From Mesorhizobium sp. WSM4306 (GTDB lineage Bacteria > Pseudomonadota > Alphaproteobacteria > Rhizobiales > Rhizobiaceae): 64,000 bases of DNA. Made by a program: the position numbers and the translations under genes. The number at the start of each line of letters is the position of its first letter. The first letter of the stretch is position 1. A model generated the notes under the pieces. That model had not been told where the DNA came from. It saw only the letters and a list, made by a program, of their open reading frames with translations, and did not search any database. Where the stretch lies: contig NZ_VFTC01000017.1 of NCBI RefSeq assembly GCF_007003975.1, positions 1 through 64,000 on the forward strand, given 5' to 3'. Below, in pieces: positions 27,013-35,305 of this stretch.

Positions 27013-28668
27013 ATGAGCAGTCTTGCGGACCAAGTCGCCGATCCAAATTCGCCAGGAGCATTTGCGCCCCTCAGAAATCCGAGCTTTCGTTCAATCTGGT
27101 TCGCCACGCAGGTCAGCTCGCTCGGCTGGTTGATGCAGACTGTTGCCATCAGCTGGCTGATGGCTACGATTTCGACTTCCGATCTGATGGTCGCGCTGGT
27201 TCAGGCTTCTTCAAACCTGCCAGCGTTCATCTTATCCGTCTTCGCCGGGGCCTTGGCTGATAATTTCAGCCGGCGCCGGGTCATGTTCGCCGGCCGGTGC
27301 CTTATGGTATTGGCATCTGCGATGCTGACGGCTTTTGTGGTGCTGGGCTTTGTCGATCCGTGGATGATCCTCGGCTTCAGCTTCTTGATCGCATGCGGCG
27401 GCGCTCTCCACGATCCAGCCTGGCAGGCCTCGGTTGGCGATATGGTGAACCGACGCGACGTTCCCGCCGCCGTCACGCTCCTCTCCGTTGGCTTCAACAC
27501 TGTTCGGACCGTAGGCCCGGCGCTCGGTGGCATAGTAGTTGCCTCTTTTGGGCTGATGACGGCTTTCGCCGTAACCAGTCTTACCTATCTGGTCCCTTTG
27601 GTAACCATATGGCGCTGCAAGTGGATGGTTCGCTCATCACCTCTCCCACGTGAGTCGATGAGGACGGCGATCTATGACGGGCTACGCTTCACGGCGATGT
27701 CGTCGGAGATTAAGACGGCGATCACTCGCGGAACCCTCTTTGGTCTGGCGAGCATCGCCATTCTCGCGCTGCTGCCGCTGGTTGTCCGCGACCAGCTGGG
27801 AGGCGGACCGCTCGCCTATGGCACGCTCATGGCCGGATTCGGGACAGGCGCCGTCTTCGCCGGCATCTCGAACAGCGTGTTCAGACGGAGCTTGTCACAA
27901 GAGCGGCTGATGACGCTCGCATGCGTCGCCTGCGCGGCATGCTCCCTTTCGCTTGCGCTGACTTCTTCGATTGCAGTGGCGGCAATTGCACTCGCCATGG
28001 GTGGCGCGGGCTGGGTCACCGCCTGGTCCGGGGTCGGCGTGACCGTGCAACTGGCAAGCCCGCGCTGGGTCGTGGGGCGCACCATCTCGATTTACTATGC
28101 ATTGATCGATGGCGGCATCGCAGCGGGCAGTTGGGTGTGGGGCACGGTGGCCCAGAACCATTCACTGACCTTGGCACTGGAGGGCTCCGCTGGAGCCCTT
28201 CTGCTGGTCGCCGCCACGGGCCTCCTGTTTCCCCTTCGCGAGCGCCGCGAATCCGATCCAGATGCTTTGGAGGACTTCGACGCACCGGCAGTCGCCCTCA
28301 ATCTCAAGCCAAGAAGCGGTCCCATCGTGGTCAAAGTCGAGTACCTAGTGCCCGAGGAAAATCGCGAAGCATTCCTGGAACTCATGCGGGCGCGCCGGCA
28401 TGTGCACAGTCGCGTCGGCGCTCGTCATTGGACTCTCCAGCGCAACCTTCAGGAGCCTATGCAATGGATAGAGACATTCCGCACGCCGACCTGGACCGAC
28501 TACCTTCGCCTGAACCATCGTCTCACGGAAGCAGACAAGGAATTGGGTAAACAAGTGCTGAAATTGCATGCAGGACAGCTTCCGCCTAAAATCATGCTTT
28601 TTATCGAGCGACCAACAAGCTCGGCCCTAAAGTCCGATGAATCAGCACGTTATTTTCTCCGACACTGA
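27013..28668 (+). CDS. MFS exporter (EntS-type) with C-terminal monooxygenase-like domain
   Basis: A 551-residue protein from ATG 27013. Residues about 15-410 are an MFS_3/EntS-type transporter with repeated hydrophobic helices ('SIWFATQVSSLGWLMQTVAI', 'GALADNFSRRRVMFAGRCLM' with the MFS loop 2-3 motif, 'LTLALEGSAGALLLVAATG'). Residues about 440-550 form a soluble extension ('GPIVVKVEYLVPEENREAFL', 'RVGARHWTLQRNLQEPMQWI', 'TWTDYLRLNHRLTEADKEL') like the ABM-type ferredoxin-fold domain often fused to this MFS group. It probably exports a small molecule. A broken second copy lies on the other strand at 38476-39932. Confidence 0.9.
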   Translation: MSSLADQVADPNSPGAFAPLRNPSFRSIWFATQVSSLGWLMQTVAISWLMATISTSDLMVALVQASSNLPAFILSVFAGALADNFSRRRVMFAGRCLMVLASAMLTAFVVLGFVDPWMILGFSFLIACGGALHDPAWQASVGDMVNRRDVPAAVTLLSVGFNTVRTVGPALGGIVVASFGLMTAFAVTSLTYLVPLVTIWRCKWMVRSSPLPRESMRTAIYDGLRFTAMSSEIKTAITRGTLFGLASIAILALLPLVVRDQLGGGPLAYGTLMAGFGTGAVFAGISNSVFRRSLSQERLMTLACVACAACSLSLALTSSIAVAAIALAMGGAGWVTAWSGVGVTVQLASPRWVVGRTISIYYALIDGGIAAGSWVWGTVAQNHSLTLALEGSAGALLLVAATGLLFPLRERRESDPDALEDFDAPAVALNLKPRSGPIVVKVEYLVPEENREAFLELMRARRHVHSRVGARHWTLQRNLQEPMQWIETFRTPTWTDYLRLNHRLTEADKELGKQVLKLHAGQLPPKIMLFIERPTSSALKSDESARYFLRH

Positions 28669-28732
28669 CTCTTCGAGGTTAACCCCTTGTATCTGCACGC
28701 AGAGGACTTTGTGCGATGGAAGCGACTGAGCC

Positions 28733-28758
28733 TCGAACCGGATGGCCATCCGGTTCGA
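28733..28758. repeat. Perfect 26-bp palindrome
   Basis: TCGAACCGGATGG followed by its exact reverse complement, with no spacer, 65 bp after the MFS stop. Outer arms GCGACT (28722-28727) and AGTCGC (28768-28773) also pair. No T-run follows, so a classic terminator is less likely. It lies about 120 bp before an IS110 remnant; IS110 elements often insert at palindromic repeats. Confidence 0.6.
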
Positions 28759-28880
28759 AGCAAGGCGAAGTCGCCCGACACCCCTCCGGCCACAACCGTG
28801 GGTGAGCCTGGGATCTTCGCCTTCGTCACGTACGACCGAATAGTCGCTTGGCTCCAATCGCACGCACAAGGCAGGTTACC

Positions 28881-29345
28881 GTGAACAAGACTATCTGTGG
28901 AGTGGATGTTTCGAAAGACTGGCTCGATACCCATGTCGTGCCGAGCGGAGCGGCGGGCCGCTTTCGCAACGATGCGGCAGGCATAGCCGAGCTTGCTGCC
29001 TGGTGTTAGGTCAATGGTGTCGAGCTCGTCGTCATGGAGGCCAGTGGCGGCTACGAACGGCTTCCCTTCCTGCTGTCGTGGGAGTTGGGAGTAGCCTGCG
29101 GCATGGCCAATGCGAGGAGCGTACGCTGATTCGCCGAGGCGATGGGCTTCCTGGAGAAGACCGACAGGATCGACGCCGCCGTCATCGCCCGCTATAGCGA
29201 GGTCAAACGGCTGCAGCCGACGCTGCCGCCGAGCGCGGCCCAGCAGCGGCTCAAGGCGCTGGTCGCCCGGCTTTCCCAGGTAACCGCCGATCTCACCGTC
29301 CAGAAGCAGCGCAAGAGCGCTGCCACTGATGCCGATACCATTGCC
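28881..29345 (+). pseudogene. IS110-family transposase (copy C), truncated, with stops
   Basis: GTG 28881 starts NKTICGVDVSKDWLDTHVV, the DEDD N-terminal domain. In-frame TAG near 29008 ('AAWC*VNGVELVVMEASGGY') and TGA near 29128 interrupt it; it then reads FLEKTDRIDAAVIARYSEV and 'LKALVARLSQVTADLTVQKQ' before breaking off near 29345 at IS21-like terminal repeats. The Transposase_20 domain is absent. Distinct in sequence from copies A and B. Confidence 0.9.
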
Positions 29346-29350
29346 TGCGT

Positions 29351-29440
29351 ATTCCGATGAAGCCGGCCACCGATTCCGATTTGAAGCCGGCCAGTCATTC
29401 CGATTTCATTCCGGCCAGCATTCCGATTTGAAGGCGGCCA
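29351..29440. repeat. Four imperfect ~23-bp direct repeats, IS21-end-like
   Basis: ATTCCGATGAAGCCGGCCA, ATTCCGATTTGAAGCCGGCC, ATTCCGATTTCATTCCGGCC and ATTCCGATTTGAAGGCGGCC follow one another. Multiple short repeats are typical of IS21-family tips. They truncate IS110 copy C; no istA/istB follows, so only an end remains. Confidence 0.65.
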
Positions 29441-29829
29441 TTTTTCGGTCTGATCCTGGGTCTCGTTGATGTTTGGGTTGGGTTTTGTTTCAGGTCAAGC
29501 TGACGGATAAGCCCGAAAGCGGCACCATGCAAGAATACAATAGGTCCACCGGTTCCATTCTCGCAATACAAAGTCGCGACGGCCCCAATCAATATGCAAT
29601 GTTCGGTGATCATTGTTTCCTCAGCAAAAGCGAGCCAGATCGGTCTGCATTATGCATATGGGAAGCGAGGCTTCTGGTATTTACTTCATAAGCGTAGCAG
29701 CGTCTACAGGCCTTTTGCGCCAATTGCCCCCTAGCCGAACGCAGGAATTCGGCGTAGGCGCCCCAGTTCTTCAACCGCGAATTTGCAGGAAATTCCTAAA
29801 CAAGCGCGGTGACCGTCTAGTGCATCAAG
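29441..29829. other. No gene recognised
   Basis: Short frames only, downstream of the NylB-like gene that ends at 29830. I see no recognisable feature. Confidence 0.45.
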
Positions 29830-31047
29830 TTACGCGCGGAGCATCCTCCCCAATGCCTGCATCTGCGGCCTTCTAATCCGATCAATGTGGTCGCAAGCGG
29901 GGTGCGACCCGAAGCGCGCAATCACCATCTCCGCCTTTGGCGCTATGTACAGGTTCTGGCCGTAAAGGCCCCGACCTTCAATAGCATCAAGCTCGTCGTG
30001 TGATACCCACCATTGGCTTCGGTATGTATAGCCGAATGGGAGGTCCGGCTTGGCGGGGTGGTCGAGATCTTGAAGGTCGTAGACAACACTCGCGGGAACC
30101 AGTTGCTTGCCATTACACGAGCCTTCACATCGCATCAGCTCGCCGAAACGCGCCAAGTCGCGCAACGTCACATTGAGTCCGCTATGCGCCCTCGGCATAC
30201 CGTTTGTCGGGTCGATCTCGACATAGGCGTCTTCTTCGCAGCCCAGTGGCAACCATAAGCGCTCCTCCAACAGTTGTGCGAACGACCGGCCCGTTGCGCG
30301 CGACATAACCCAAGCCATAACATTGGTATCGACGCCTTTGTAGACAAATTTGCCGTGCGCCCCTTCCTTTCGTATGGTACGCAGGTATTCGCATCTATAT
30401 GACTTGTCTACACTTGTGTAATCTTCAGTAAAAGCAACGTTAGTTTGCATGTCCATGACTTGGCGGAGCGTTGCATCTTCCCACCCTGTACCTCGTAATT
30501 CCGGCACAAACTGCGATATTGTCTTCCTGTCGTCGAGAATGCCCTCATGCACCAACGCCGCGGCTAGGGTGCCCGCATACGATTTGGTGATTGACTGACA
30601 CGAATGTTGTACGTGCGGCGCGAGTGCGCCGAAGTATCGTTCGTATATGATCCGCCCCCGATGCAGGACCAAAATGCCGTCGGTGTAGGTGTCGAATAGC
30701 GCCTCCTCGAACCGGTTGGTGCGGTCGTCCATGTCGACGAACGTGAGCCCATCGATTTCGGTAGACCTGTTGCTGCACTCAAGCTGCGACGGTCCGCCCC
30801 GCCCTCGCCACACTTGGACTGTGGGCCGCAGCTCACGCATATGCGATAGCGACCAGCGAAGCTGAGGAAAGGTCCAAACAGTTTCATTCTCGAATGTTAC
30901 ACGCTTGTCTGGCGGCGGCGGCGCACCGCGCATCCAGCCAAATTCGCGAGGATCCGATGCACGGCCGTCCAGGTATTGCTGTCCGTCGAATTCGAGTACG
31001 CTCTCCGACGCGTTACCGACGGTTTGCCGTTGTTTGAATTCTGTCAT
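29830..31047 (-). CDS. Serine beta-lactamase-fold hydrolase (6-aminohexanoate-dimer hydrolase-like)
   Basis: A 405-residue protein of the class C beta-lactamase family, nearest in pattern to NylB-type amide hydrolases. The SxxK motif is Ser152-Ile-Thr-Lys155 in 'QHSCQSITKSYAGTLAAALV'. Further motifs: 'LRQVMDMQTNVAFTEDY', 'GKFVYKGVDTNVMAWVMSRA' (Tyr of the active site region) and 'IEGRGLYGQNLYIAPKAEMV' (KTG-equivalent strand region). No signal peptide is visible, so it is probably cytoplasmic, unlike true beta-lactamases. Likely activity is cleavage of a linear amide or ester of an amino acid. Confidence 0.87.
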   Translation of the reverse strand: MTEFKQRQTVGNASESVLEFDGQQYLDGRASDPREFGWMRGAPPPPDKRVTFENETVWTFPQLRWSLSHMRELRPTVQVWRGRGGPSQLECSNRSTEIDGLTFVDMDDRTNRFEEALFDTYTDGILVLHRGRIIYERYFGALAPHVQHSCQSITKSYAGTLAAALVHEGILDDRKTISQFVPELRGTGWEDATLRQVMDMQTNVAFTEDYTSVDKSYRCEYLRTIRKEGAHGKFVYKGVDTNVMAWVMSRATGRSFAQLLEERLWLPLGCEEDAYVEIDPTNGMPRAHSGLNVTLRDLARFGELMRCEGSCNGKQLVPASVVYDLQDLDHPAKPDLPFGYTYRSQWWVSHDELDAIEGRGLYGQNLYIAPKAEMVIARFGSHPACDHIDRIRRPQMQALGRMLRA

Positions 31048-31494
31048 ACATGGGATCCAATTTCATGCCTAGGCGCCCCCGGCGCCAGCTGGCTATCGAG
31101 AGTTGCGACCCAACCTCGGGAGTTCGGACTGGACTAAATCACAACATGTTATGATCATAGCAGCGGCAGGCGCGCATTCTATGCGAAATGTCCTCGACAA
31201 CGCAGCAAATCAGCGTTGTATTGCGGCCGGCGCATACTTGCGGCCCCGCTCTCGCGTGGCAAGTAGGACCTAACTTGCCGAACGCTTCCAGCTACAAGAG
31301 GCATGAGCCATCATGCGCAGTATGCCGAGTACATCTCGATTAAACCGGGTCCGAACGGGTTGACAATTGTAACGCGTCTCCGCTGTCCGAGCTACGATGA
31401 GTCAAAAATTCTCTGGTCTATCAACGATGTTGACCCAGAGGGATACGTGCGAACTCGCAAGGCAAGAAATCGCGAAATGGCATGGGCGACTCTG

Positions 31495-31779
31495 CATGTT
31501 GGCGACGCGATAGTGGATAACGCCGTCGCCTTCGTAGGTGGGCTCGGCTTGAGTCGTCGCATGCGACGTCTCGAAGCAACCGCCCTGGTCAATAGCGACG
31601 TCGACCAGCTCCGAGCCCTTCTTCATGCCGGACATCATTTCGCGGGTGACGAGCTTTGGCGCGGCAGCACCGGCGATCAGCACGGCCCCGACCACGATGT
31701 CGGCAGAGAAGCATTCTTCCTCGAGCGCCCCGACGGTTGAGTAGCGGGTGCGCACACGGCCGGCGAAGAGGTCGTCGAG
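31495..31779 (-). pseudogene. ald: Alanine dehydrogenase fragment
   Basis: The minus strand reads LDDLFAGRVRTRYSTVGALE, 'CFSADIVVGAVLIAGAAAPK', 'LVTREMMSGMKKGSELVDVA', 'IDQGGCFETSHATTQAEPTY', the NAD-binding middle of alanine dehydrogenase. The N-terminal half and the C-terminus are missing, and the frame runs on into unrelated sequence at both sides. A plus-strand frame at 31303-31740 is its shadow. Confidence 0.88.
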
Positions 31780-31818
31780 ATTAGGGAGGTCGAGATTAGG
31801 GAGGTCGAGATTAGGGAG
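31774..31818. repeat. Three perfect 15-bp tandem repeats
   Basis: GTCGAGATTAGGGAG occurs three times without a gap at the broken upstream edge of the alanine dehydrogenase fragment. It would encode repeated DLPNL on the minus strand. Probably a slippage expansion at the breakpoint. Confidence 0.85.
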
Positions 31819-32237
31819 AGAGAGGGGCTTGGACCGCAGTTCCCACGTGACCAGAGTCAGCCCTGCAAGGTGTAATTCAACGCGCCAGTCCAGTTTAGAT
31901 CCTTCCAAACAAGACGTCTTGTGGCGATGCAATCTGCAGCCTTCGGAGTCCAGCGAGTTGGCGAGTTCGCCGACCTCTCTGAGGCCAGGGTATCCGTGCT
32001 TTGTGAAATCGCCAGAGCGATCCGGCGAAAGCCAAGGGTAGTTCGCAGGAAACCTGCATCATCGAACTCGATTTCGCTGAATGCCAACAATGCAGAGCGA
32101 TAAGGTGTCGTTCGTTAAATGACGGACCGGGATGGGTCCAATCAGCAGGGAGCAATGGCGCACCGCTAAGACACTCCTCTCGGTGGCGACGAAGGTAGCT
32201 TTCAAGAAAATAAGAACGAGAAAAAAGGGAACTATAG
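31819..32237. other. Leader region of the amino-acid transporter genes
   Basis: No recognised gene. AAGGGAA just before 32238 is the ribosome site of the binding-protein gene. Confidence 0.5.
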
Positions 32238-33080
32238 ATGAACAATCATGTAACGACGGTCGTAGTTGCAGTCTCCATGGCGGTTGCGTCGATGTCTTTG
32301 TCAGCCAAGGCTTGCGCCGGCGAAGTCCTTGATCGTGTGCTCGCGGCACAGACATTGACGGTAGCGGTCGGGTCCGACTGGGGAGCCTTGTCTCACTTGA
32401 ACGACCAACATGAACTCGACGGTGATGATGTAGAGGTCGCGAAGGGCATTGCGGACTACTTGGGCGTGAAGATCAAATTCGTGACCCCGGGCTGGGATAT
32501 CATTCAGGCAGGCCAGTGGGGGGGGCGTTGGGACATGGCCATGGGTCAAATGACGCCGACCAACGATCGCGCCAAAAAATTCGCCTTCCCGGCCATGTAC
32601 TTCTACGAAGGCGAAGTCGCTGTCGTTCACAAGGATAGCAAAGCGACGAAGCCTTCCGACCTGGAGGGCAAGATCGTCGGCGTCCGAGCGGGAACTCTTG
32701 GCGATTTGTATGCCAATCACAAGCTCACACCGGCATGGATCGGCGCTAAGCCAATACAATATCAATTTACAGCGGGCCAAGTGAAGGCTTATCCAAGTGC
32801 TAACTCTCTTACGCTTGACGACCTGCGCCTCGGCGATGGTGTTCGTCTCGATGGCGTCATTACTGAAGGAACGACGGCGGCTGCGGCAATCAAATCTGGC
32901 TATCCATTGAAGGTTATTGGCGATCCCTTATTCTACGCCCCGGGCGCTGTCACAATCGAGCGTGGCGATAAGGAGTTTATCGACAAGGTCGCTGCCGCGG
33001 TCAAGAAGATGAAGGATGACGGCACTCTTGCTAAACTCTCGGTCAAGTGGTTCGGGGGGGATTTCAGCGTCGATAAATAA
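32238..33080 (+). CDS. Polar amino-acid ABC transporter, periplasmic binding protein
   Basis: A 280-residue family 3 solute-binding protein. The signal peptide is clear (MNNHVTTVVVAVSMAVASMS, cleavage probably after 'ACAG'). The mature part begins 'EVLDRVLAAQTLTVAVGSDW' and shows the SBP_bac_3 pattern: 'DVEVAKGIADYLGVKIKFV', 'WDMAMGQMTPTNDRAKKFAF', 'DLEGKIVGVRAGTLGDLYAN', 'KMKDDGTLAKLSVKWFGGDF'. It is first of three transporter genes. It likely binds an amino acid or small cationic or zwitterionic compound. Confidence 0.94.
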   Translation: MNNHVTTVVVAVSMAVASMSLSAKACAGEVLDRVLAAQTLTVAVGSDWGALSHLNDQHELDGDDVEVAKGIADYLGVKIKFVTPGWDIIQAGQWGGRWDMAMGQMTPTNDRAKKFAFPAMYFYEGEVAVVHKDSKATKPSDLEGKIVGVRAGTLGDLYANHKLTPAWIGAKPIQYQFTAGQVKAYPSANSLTLDDLRLGDGVRLDGVITEGTTAAAAIKSGYPLKVIGDPLFYAPGAVTIERGDKEFIDKVAAAVKKMKDDGTLAKLSVKWFGGDFSVDK

Positions 33081-33095
33081 CATGACACAATCGTG

Positions 33096-33118
33096 GGCGT
33101 CCCCTTCCCGGGGGCGCC
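33096..33118 (+). terminator. Intercistronic GC-rich hairpin
   Basis: GGCGTCCCC, loop TTCCC, GGGGGCGCC, then TCTTCTT. It lies between the binding-protein stop and the permease start. Such hairpins commonly cause partial termination or protect the upstream mRNA, so more binding protein than permease would be made. Confidence 0.65.
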
Positions 33119-33134
33119 TCTTCTTAGGAAGAAA

Positions 33135-34115
33135 ATGCTTATGCTTTACCACGATACAGTTGAATCTGAGGTGCTCGTCCACAAGCCATGGTTTATCGGC
33201 TGCATATTTGCAATTGTGCTCGCGGTTTTTCTTATCTTCAACGTAGCGGGCACCACGATGGGCGAACTCCTACGGCCCGTGATTGGCGATCACGCACAAG
33301 TGAAGTTTTACAGTCGCATTGCGATCGCTTTTGTAATTGCCGCAATGTTCTGCCTCAACCTCGTGCTGATTGGTTTTGTCCCGCTCAAAATCCAAATCGG
33401 GATCGTATGGTTTGAGTTGGTGCTACTGTTCCTTTCGCTCTTCGCGGCATTTGACTTAAGCATGCCATTTATTTGGGCAAACCTGCCATTTCTAATTACG
33501 CAGGGGGTAGTTACTACAGTTTACGTATCAGCGATGTCACTGCTATTTGCGTCGGCTATCGCAATAATCGGCGCGATTGCGAAACTGTCAAGCAACGGCA
33601 TGGCTTACGCGATAGTCAGCTTCTACACTTCATGCTTCCGGGGTCTGCCGCTTCTCATGCAGGTTTATCTGATCTACATGGGCTTGCCCCAGGTAGGTTA
33701 CGTTATTAATGCCGTGCCTGCAGGCGTGTTGGCGCTTTCGCTATGCAGTGGTGCCTACATGACGGAGATCTTCCGTTCGGGCATAGCCAGCATCGATCGC
33801 GGCCAGTGGGAGGCATCCCGGTCATTAGGTTTCGGCTTTGCGCTCACAATGCGCAGAATCATTCTGCCGCAAGCGCTTCCGGTTATCATTCCCCCGATGG
33901 GAAACACGTTCATCTCAATGCTCAAAGACAGCTCTCTCGTTTCGGTTCTTGGCGTTTGGGAGCTGACGTATCTAGCTCACTCACTCGGCCAGCCAACCTT
34001 CCATACTATGGAGATGCTAGTAACAGCGGCAATGATTTATTGGATTTTATCCGCCTGCCTGGAACTGGTCCAATCCCGGATCGAGGACCATTTTGCCAGA
34101 AGTAAGAAGCGATGA
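33135..34115 (+). CDS. Polar amino-acid ABC transporter permease
   Basis: About 326 residues from ATG 33135, preceded by AGGAAG; the GTG at 33093 lies in the hairpin and is unlikely. Three extra hydrophobic helices come before the usual permease domain (about 120-320) with 'VSFYTSCFRGLPLLMQVYLI', 'AYMTEIFRSGIASIDRGQWE', 'ASRSLGFGFALTMRRIILPQ' (EAA loop contacting the ATPase) and 'FISMLKDSSLVSVLGVWEL'. A single permease gene suggests a homodimer, unlike the paired permeases of Ehu-type ectoine transporters. Confidence 0.92.
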   Translation: MLMLYHDTVESEVLVHKPWFIGCIFAIVLAVFLIFNVAGTTMGELLRPVIGDHAQVKFYSRIAIAFVIAAMFCLNLVLIGFVPLKIQIGIVWFELVLLFLSLFAAFDLSMPFIWANLPFLITQGVVTTVYVSAMSLLFASAIAIIGAIAKLSSNGMAYAIVSFYTSCFRGLPLLMQVYLIYMGLPQVGYVINAVPAGVLALSLCSGAYMTEIFRSGIASIDRGQWEASRSLGFGFALTMRRIILPQALPVIIPPMGNTFISMLKDSSLVSVLGVWELTYLAHSLGQPTFHTMEMLVTAAMIYWILSACLELVQSRIEDHFARSKKR

Positions 34116-34191
34116 TCGTGAATTCATTGGTCAAGCTAAAAAAGACGTCTAAGTTGGTTCGGCCATTTTCAAGGCACTTACAGATGCGCCA

Positions 34192-34953
34192 ATGAACAAG
34201 AGAGATGCAATATTGAGCGACGAAGTCATCGAAGCTAAGAATGTATCCAAATGGTATGGTGCCTTCAGAGCACTAACTGACATCAACCTAACCGTCCGCA
34301 AGGGCGAACGTATCGTCATCTGTGGGCCCTCAGGCTCGGGAAAGTCGACGCTGATCCGTTGCGTCAATCGGCTCGAAGCGCACCAGGATGGCGAGATTAC
34401 CGTCACTGGGATTAGGTTACATAACAAAATGCGCAACGTAGCTGAAGTTCGCAAAAGCGTCGGCATGGTTTTTCAGCACTTTAATCTTTTCCCGCACATG
34501 ACCGTGCTGATGAACTGTATGGCGGCGCCGATGTGGATAAAGGGCGTTCCAGAGGGTGAGGCTAGAAAGATCGCGCTTAAATTCCTAGAGCGCGTGCGCA
34601 TTCCCGAACAGGCGAACAAATATCCGGCTCAGCTCTCCGGGGGACAGCAGCAGCGCGTCGCAATTGCCCGGTCCCTCTGTATGGAGCCTGCAGTCATGCT
34701 CTTCGATGAGCCGACCTCCTCGCTCGATCCAGAGATGGTCGCTGAAGTGCTCGAGACTGTGACCGGACTCGCACGCGACGGCATGACCATGGTATGCGTC
34801 ACCCACGAGATGGGCTTTGCGCGCGCCGTGGCCGATCGAGTAATCTTCATGGATCGAGGTGAGATCGTCGAAGAGGGTACACCGCACGACTTCTTCAGAA
34901 ACCCGCAGCACGAAAGAACGAAATTGTTTCTCAGCCAGATCTTGTCGCATTGA
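34192..34953 (+). CDS. Polar amino-acid ABC transporter ATP-binding protein
   Basis: A 253-residue GlnQ-type ATPase: Walker A 'ICGPSGSGKSTLIRCVNRLE', Q-loop 'VGMVFQHFNLFPHMTVL', signature 'YPAQLSGGQQQRVAIARSL', Walker B 'PAVMLFDEPTSSLDPEM' and switch His 'MVCVTHEMGFARAVADRV'. It completes the binding protein-permease-ATPase set. Confidence 0.95.
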   Translation: MNKRDAILSDEVIEAKNVSKWYGAFRALTDINLTVRKGERIVICGPSGSGKSTLIRCVNRLEAHQDGEITVTGIRLHNKMRNVAEVRKSVGMVFQHFNLFPHMTVLMNCMAAPMWIKGVPEGEARKIALKFLERVRIPEQANKYPAQLSGGQQQRVAIARSLCMEPAVMLFDEPTSSLDPEMVAEVLETVTGLARDGMTMVCVTHEMGFARAVADRVIFMDRGEIVEEGTPHDFFRNPQHERTKLFLSQILSH

Positions 34954-35109
34954 GGGAGCCATCCTTCAACGAGGCCGTTCGACCGAGTTACTGTGTATCG
35001 AATGCGTTGCCTCAGGCCAGCGAGACAACATGTGCGGATATTGTATTCGTACGTATTGGCTGACATACATCAGAGCGTTCTCGGCAAGCGCCTCGTTCCC
35101 GGAAGCGCG

Positions 35110-35230
35110 AGAGTAGGATCCCGCTGAGCTTGTGCGCAGCCCACCGTGCCAGTTCGCGTCCAGGCGCGCTGAGGATTGGCTCGCCACACATGATCAGGTT
35201 GCAAGAGTGCGGCCTCAACCCTCTGCCCGC
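35110..35230 (+). pseudogene. NodB-fold deacetylase 3' scrap
   Basis: The plus strand reads EDWLATHDQVARVRP, matching the end of the intact deacetylase at 24361-24420 (GDVWFATHHQVAERA) with strong nucleotide identity over TCGCCACACAT-ATCAGGT. The frame runs open into the downstream acylase gene but is not its start. The rest of the gene is absent. Confidence 0.65.
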
Positions 35231-35305
35231 AACCGACCACAATCTGCAGACGTCGTCCTCTGGCAGATTCCCGACCATCTTTGGGTGAACCAAACGGATC
35301 AACAC

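Noticed and set aside
29351..29440. CRISPR-like array
   Set aside because: The units are adjacent or nearly so, without unique spacers of constant size, and no cas gene is present; IS21 ends explain it.
31303..31740. 145-codon plus-strand frame
   Set aside because: It is the complement of the alanine dehydrogenase fragment, whose minus-strand protein is recognisable.
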